Of a stretch of 64,000 nucleotides of DNA, positions 58,322-64,000 are shown piece after piece (the stretch's first letter is position 1; the number at the start of each line of letters is the position of its first letter). The position numbers and the translations under genes are program-made. The stretch covers positions 2,046,001 through 2,110,000 of the forward strand of contig JACTVC010000003.1 of the NCBI GenBank assembly GCA_018417955.1. Direction: 5' to 3'. The stretch is from Laccaria trichodermophora (taxonomy: Eukaryota; Basidiomycota; Agaricomycetes; Agaricales; Hydnangiaceae). The notes beneath the pieces were generated by a model. The model was given only the letters and a program-made list of their open reading frames with translations, had not been told where the DNA came from and did not search any database.

Positions 58322-61300
58322 GCTATTAATTTAAATAAGTCAAAAAAATACCAAGAAAAAAGTCCAGAGAAATATAAGGCCAGCCACTTGGAGGCAGTTA
58401 AAAAACACCAAGAGAAAAGCCCAGAGAAATACAAGGCTAGCAACTTGGAGGCAGTTCAAAAACACCAAGAGAGAAGCCCAGAGAAATATAAGGCCAGCCA
58501 CTTGGAAGCAGTCAAAAAACATCAAGAGAAAAGCCCAGAGAAATATAAGGCCAGCCATTTGGATGCAGTTAAAAAACATCAAGAGAAAAGCCTGGAGAAA
58601 TATAAGGCCAGCAACTTGGATGCAGTTAAGAAATACCAAGAGAAAAGCCCAGAGAAATACAAGGCCAGTAATTTGGAAGCAGCCAAAAAACACCAAGAAA
58701 AAAATCAAGAAAAATATAAGGTTTTAAACTTAGAAGTGGTAGAGAAATATCAAAATAAAGGCTTAAACCCAGAATTTCCTCCTTCAGCTCCTTCCCAAAA
58801 ATTAATGCATCAGATATTTACAGATTTCTGTGAAGATATAGATCCAAATCAATTTGAGGAGTCTGGATGTGCAGTTTGTGGTCAGTTAACACCAAGTTCA
58901 ACTCTCAAGAAGCTCTCAGAAATGAACTTGAACTTGGATATTCTGATTCAAGATGGTGTTACCCAAGTTGAAAGACAAGGTTCAAAGGATCCCCTCTCTG
59001 ATATTGAAGGCCCAGTACTGGACAGTAATTTGGACTCTATATGTCAGATTTGCTATAAAGCTGTATCAAAAGGCAAGATGCCACTGCTAGCCTTAGCAAA
59101 TGGCAAATGGATAGGAAAAGTTCCACCTCAATTATTAGACTTGTCATTTGCTGAACAACTTTTGGTGGCTAGAGTTCGTCATAATAGATGCCTAGTCAGA
59201 GTCTCCTCAGGAATGCATAAAATGAGAGCCAATGCTATCTCTTTTTCTAATCCTACACCTAAGATTTATGATATATTGCCTCCTCCAATAGAGGAAATGG
59301 ATGAAGTTTTAGCTTTCATTTATACTGGTCCTTGCAAACCTACAAAATCTGACTTTGAGAGAACTCCTCTTCTTGTAAGACATAAAAAGGTGGCTGCAGC
59401 TCTAGAGTGGCTTAAACTTAACCACTGTGACTATTTTGATCTGGAAATATCCTATAAAAATCTTAGAGAATATCCTGAGGATAGTCCACCAGTTGTAGTG
59501 GATTATAGAGAGTCATCTTCAAACAAAGATCCAGAGTCTACAGCTATTAATGATATAGAAGAGGAAACTGGAACTGAAACTGGCCAGTGTCCATTTGTAG
59601 TCCATGGATTGACTGGTGAAGAATATTCAACAAAAAGCTTAAAAGCACTCAAAGCCATTGCCCTTCAACATTTGACTTCAAATAAAAAGATATTAGCTGT
59701 GGGCCATGCACAAGAACCAGAGTCATTATACAATAATCCTCAGTTATTTCCTCAGATGTTTCCATGGCTTTTTCCATATGGACTTGGAGGAATTGGAAAC
59801 ACTCTCCAGAAGGGGCGTCTGTCTGAAATAAAACATAAAAGGCATCTTCTCATGTACCATGACAAGTGCTTTCAAAAGGATTCTCACTTTGCATTAATTG
59901 CTTTTAATCATGAGCAAATAAAACAAAGTACATCTTCAGGATACCTGCTTGCTGAGACTCCAAAATTTGACAATATTTCAAAAAGACTTATGGATGTTGA
60001 TGTTGAAGTTTTAAGTGACTTGATCCAAAGAATGGAAGATGGAGAGAGAGTAAAGCCTGAAACTGATGAAGAGTCCTTGTGCTTTCAGCTTATCAAAGAC
60101 TTGGATCATGTTTCAGGAAGAGTTCAAGGCTCAACCACCACCAAAAAATATATGCGCAATGAAATCTGGTCCCTCATCTCATTCATTGGAGCTCCATCTT
60201 GGTTTATTACATTCTCTCCAGCTGATAACATGCACCCTATATCATTGTACTTTGCTGATACTAAGGAAAAGTTTAGTCCATTATTAAGAGAATATGATGA
60301 AAGATACAAATTAATTGCAAATAATCCTGTAGCTGGTGCTAGATTTTTCCACTTCATAACTGAGATGTTCATCAAGCATGTTCTTGGTGTGGGTGAAAAA
60401 CATAGAGGACTGTATGGAGATACAGAGGCATTTTATGCAACAGTGGAACAACAGGGAAGATTGACTTTACATTTGCATATGCTACTTTGGATCAAAGGAG
60501 CTTTAACTCCTCAGGAAATCAGAGATAAAATCATGGATCCTTTTTCAGACTTTCAAAAGAAAATTGTTGAATATTTGGAGGCTGTCCACATTGGTGAATT
60601 TATGACAGGGTCAATGGATAAGGTGAAGCACCAGGTAGATATAGAGAAAAATCAAAACAAGGATTATAAGGATCCAACTCAGACTTTACCTGAAGCACCT
60701 CCTCCATTTTGTGACTGCAATAATTGTGAAAAATGTGAAAATCTTAGCACCTGGTGGCAAGAATATGCAAAGACAGTAGATGATCTGATTCTGAGGTCTA
60801 ATGTACATGATTGTGGAAGGAACAGATCAACTAGTGAAAAAGCTGCAAAGAGGGATCGACCTACATGTATGAATAAACAGGGAAAATGTAAAGCTAGATT
60901 TCCCAGACCATTATATGATCAGACAGAGGTGGATTCAAATACTGGGGCCTTGAATGTCAAGAAAGGAGAGGAATTGATTAATACACTATCTCCTCCAGTC
61001 ACTTATCTGCTCAGATGTAACTCAGATGTAACAAGCCTTCTATCTGGAACAGCCATCAAAGCTATAGTGGCATATATCTCAGATTATGTGACTAAGCCTG
61101 GGTTAAAAACTTATGCAATATTTGATGCTATTAGGAGTGTATATGACAGGAACTCTGAAATGTTGGGAGGGTCTTTAGAAAGAAAGGAAAAGGCAAGAAA
61201 AATTGTAACACAGGCTAGCAACTGTTTAACAGCTAGAATGGAGATTGGAGGTCCTATGGCTGCTCTATATCTTTTGGGAAATCCTGATCATTATACCAGT

Positions 61301-64000
61301 CACAAATTTGTAGTGTTCTACTGGAAAAACTTTGTGAGGGAAGCTCTAAAACCCTTCAGATCAGAGGAAGACTTGGAAAAGGAGATACCTGAAAAACTTG
61401 TACTTCAAAAAGGCAAAGGTGAATATGTGGGCTTTTCATCAGTTCATGATTACATCTATAGACCAACAATATTTGAAGATAAGACACTATATGAATGGGT
61501 TCAAATGTCTGCTAGATGCAAAGTAGCCAATAGCTTCCAAGAGCATGATGAAATTACAGATTCAGATGATGAACTTGACTTGATAGAAAAAATTGAGCAT
61601 GTCAGTACTAAAGTACTACCACAACTAGTTGATGATTCTGATTCTAATGGAGATGAGCTTAATATAAATAAAAACTCAACTAGTATTGAAGCTGATGACA
61701 GTGATGATGAACTTATCAGTGAAAACAGAATAACCTACCCATTTCTTAGAGACCATCCTCTCTATAAAACACATCAAGCTCAATTTAATGAGAAAAAAAG
61801 TAATGTTGTCCCCAACTTTGTTGGAGGCTCACTGCCAAGATGTGACAGAGGAGACAGAGAGTATTATTGTGCCACCATGCTTGCTTTATTCAAGCCTTGG
61901 AGAACTGGTCATGATCTGAAATCTGAGGAAGACACTTGGGATGAAACCTTCAATGACTATGAATTCACAGTGCAACAGAGGCAATATATGCTGAACTTTA
62001 ATATTAGATATGAGTGTAATGATGCTAGAGATGATTTTTCTGCTCAACAAAAAAAGGGAGATTCAGAAGGAATATTTCCCCAGTGGATGTCAAATGAGAC
62101 AATGTTGGATCTTGATGAATTAAATGCATATGATGGTGCTCACTTTGGGGATGCAGAGTATGATGAAAATGATGAAGAGAATATTCCAAATAAATATACA
62201 GCACTTGGAAAATATGGAAGAGCAAACCAAGAGCAAATGAATGCTACAAAAATTGCAATAAAAGAAGCTGGCTGGATGGATGAATCCCCAAATGGAATAA
62301 GTGAAGTTGACAAGAAGCCAATCCAACCTGATATATTACAGTCTAGTTCCAAATGGAAAGCTTCAGTTGATCAAAAAAGACAGGAGGAGTTGGCTCAAAG
62401 AAATAAAAATATCCCTGCTCAGAAAAATATGAAAAACCAACAGATAGACCACAATGAAAATGATGTAAAAATTGTTGACCAATCATATCTTACAAAAGAC
62501 TTCAAAGCCAACGAAAAATCAGCTCAAAGGATGATTGATAAAGTTGTAAAAAAATATTCCCTTAACAGAGAGCAAGAAAGGGCCTTTAGAATTGTTGCAA
62601 ATCATGCAGTTCAACGTCAGACTGAACAATTAAAAATGTATTTAGGTGGCATGGGTGGTACTGGAAAATCACAAGTCTTCAAAGCCCTCATTTATTTTTT
62701 TCAACAGAGAAATGAGTCTCATAGATTTATTGTGCTTGGACCAACAGGATCATCAGCTGCTCTTCTGAATGGATCAACTTATCATTCATTTTTGGGTGTT
62801 CCAATGAGTGGAATGGGTATTAGAAATGAGGCTACAAGCATTGCTCAAGTCAGAGCTAGACTAGATGGAGTTGACTATATATTCTTAGATGAGGTATCAA
62901 TGCTCTCATGCCATGACATGTATAAAATTGCTTCACAGTTAGCCAAAGCACTCAATAATTTTGATAAGCCATATGGTGGAATCAATATGATATTTGCTGG
63001 TGATTTTGCCCAACTGCCCCCTGTTGGTGGTCAATCTCTATACAGTCACTCAGTTGGAACACAAGTCCATTCAGGCTTAAAGCCAGGTGGCCAAGAAGCT
63101 GCTGTAGGAAAAGCTCTCTGGCATCAGGTTACAACTGTAGTTATACTTAGAGAGAATATGAGGCAGAAAACTCAGACTCCCCAAGATGCATCACTGAGAA
63201 AAGCATTGGTCAATATGAGATATGGAAATTGTACTGCTGAGGACATTAAATTTTTGAGAACTCTTCAAGCCAGTAAAAAGCCAGGAAGACCTAACATTGC
63301 TTCAAAGGAATTCAGAAATGTGGCAATTATATGTGGAAGACACACACAAAAAGATCAAATTAATCAAATGGGGTGTGAAAGATTTGCTGAGGAGACAGGC
63401 CAAAAATTGACCCATTTTTACTCTGTAGATAAGTGGGGAAAGGATGCTGATCCAGCTAATAAAACAAAGTGGGGAAAATCAAAGGCTGCTACAAAATCAA
63501 AGCACAAGTCAAATGAAATTGACTTTGATGATCAACATCAAATCTGGAATGTCAGACATGGATCAACTGAACATTTTGCTGGAAAGCTTTCACTCTGCCT
63601 TGGAATGCCTGTGATGATCAGAAATAATGATGCAACTGAGCTGTGCATAACAAAAGGTCAAGAAGGATTTGTAGTTGGATGGCAGGCAAAGAAAGGTCCA
63701 CATGGAAAGAGAATACTGGACACTCTATTTGTAAAATTAGATAAGCCTTCAAAAACTATTCAAATACCTGGGCTTCCAGAAAATGTGGTACCTTTAGTCA
63801 AGGGAACTAAAACTATTACATGTACATTCCATAGTGACCTGAAGGAGTCTATAGAAAGACAACAAGTTTGGGTTCTACCTAATTTTGCAATGACAGATTA
63901 TGCAGCTCAAGGAAAAACTAGACCATACAATGTTGTACATCTCAACAGCTGCCATACTCATATGTCTTACTACACTTGCCTCTCCAGAAGTGCAAGTGCA
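58322..64000 (+). CDS. Helitron 3 Rep nuclease / helicase, open to window end (partial)
   Basis: 1893 codons with no stop that I can find. Order: about seven 19-residue Lys/Glu-rich repeats (58330-58740), zinc knuckle (ESGCAVCGQL at about 58858, CQICY at about 59044), DUF6570-like region (AEQLLVARVRHNRCLVRVSS; PPPIEEMDEVLAFIYTGPCK), Rep HUH motif LTLHLHMLLW (about 60461) and two-tyrosine motif YISDYVTKPGL (about 61073). A Cys cluster precedes the Y2 motif (CDCNNCEKCENL). The helicase follows with Walker A LGGMGGTGKSQ (about 62641), YIFLDEVSM (about 62878), FAGDFAQLPPV, ILRENMRQ and FAMTDYAAQGKTRPY at the end. Rep and helicase are fused in one frame here, unlike the frameshifted Helitron 2. 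The first in-frame ATG is at 58805, but the protein most likely initiates upstream in the 57118 frame. Confidence 0.85.
58330..58740 (+). repeat. 57-bp in-frame coding repeats of Helitron 3
   Basis: About seven tandem units encoding KYKASHLEAVKKHQEKSPE-type 19-mers, with the last units diverged (NQEKYKVLNLEVVEKYQ). Unit number and order differ from Helitron 1. Confidence 0.8.

Larger units (their letters stand above)
56362..64000 (+). mobile_element. Helitron 3: nearly intact, runs off the right edge
   Basis: The leader is nearly identical to Helitron 1 from AAGAAGGGGCTATAATTCAT. It is followed by the N-terminal frame, a one-base frame change near 58312, and then an uninterrupted frame to the window end containing zinc knuckle, DUF6570-like region, Rep and helicase. 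The 3' end is outside the window. Confidence 0.85.

Noticed and set aside
1..64000. tRNA, rRNA or CRISPR features
   Set aside because: I looked for tRNA B-box words, rRNA-like conserved stretches and spacer-repeat arrays and found none; the tandem arrays present have no unique spacers.

Overview
The window looks like a repeat-rich piece of an Agaricomycete (mushroom-forming basidiomycete) nuclear genome. The evidence is short spliceosomal introns (about 48-60 nt, GT-AG and apparently a few GC-AG), a conserved eukaryotic gene block, several large tryptophan- or acid-rich proteins of a type I associate with Agaricomycetes, and fungal-type Helitrons with an N-terminal zinc-ribbon/DUF6570-like region. 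Family names rest on reading motifs by eye; no search was run.

Layout. 1-5845 is ordinary, compact host sequence: an F-BAR/DEP/RhoGAP gene (minus, runs off the left edge), divergent from a mitoribosomal mL44 gene, which converges on a SAGA ADA1/HFI1 gene. From about 6 kb onward the window is accessory DNA. 7.76-10.22 kb is a decayed lineage-specific gene (minus). 10.22-16.83 kb is a giant foldback element with about 2.3-kb inverted arms and a nested solo LTR (TSD GAATA). 17.0-21.9 kb is repeats: one copy of a 0.9-1.2-kb family (copies A-E), a 160-bp tandem array split by a hAT element with a perfect 8-bp TSD, and a field of a 17-bp recurring motif. 21.9-24.66 kb is a 5' fragment of a Helitron.

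25.7-44.4 kb is an island of five lineage-specific genes: a small conserved protein (minus), an F-box/nucleotidyltransferase-like gene (plus, broken by TGA), an AT-hook/Lys-rich gene (plus) carrying repeat copy B inside an intron, a very large multi-exon gene (minus), and a Trp-rich gene (plus, broken by TGA). Repeat copies B and C bracket much of this island as inverted copies. 44.5-46.5 kb is repeats C and D. 46.5-55.4 kb holds an F-box gene fragment and a second, full-length but inactivated Helitron, bracketed by D and E as near-identical inverted copies. 56.4-64.0 kb is a third, nearly intact Helitron that runs off the right edge.

How it fits together. The Helitrons encode an N-terminal region with a CxxC knuckle, a HUH/two-tyrosine Rep nuclease and a PIF1-type helicase. 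In copy 2 the helicase carries a C-terminal domain with the Cys and His boxes of a ubiquitin-specific-protease-like fold. The most unexpected signals are: (1) repeat termini that form a hairpin whose stem changes while stem and loop are preserved, one of which sits exactly where Helitron 1 is cut off; (2) a single in-frame TGA in each of four otherwise long open genes; (3) the foldback element with internal tandem repeats; (4) the Helitron-borne cysteine-protease-like domain.
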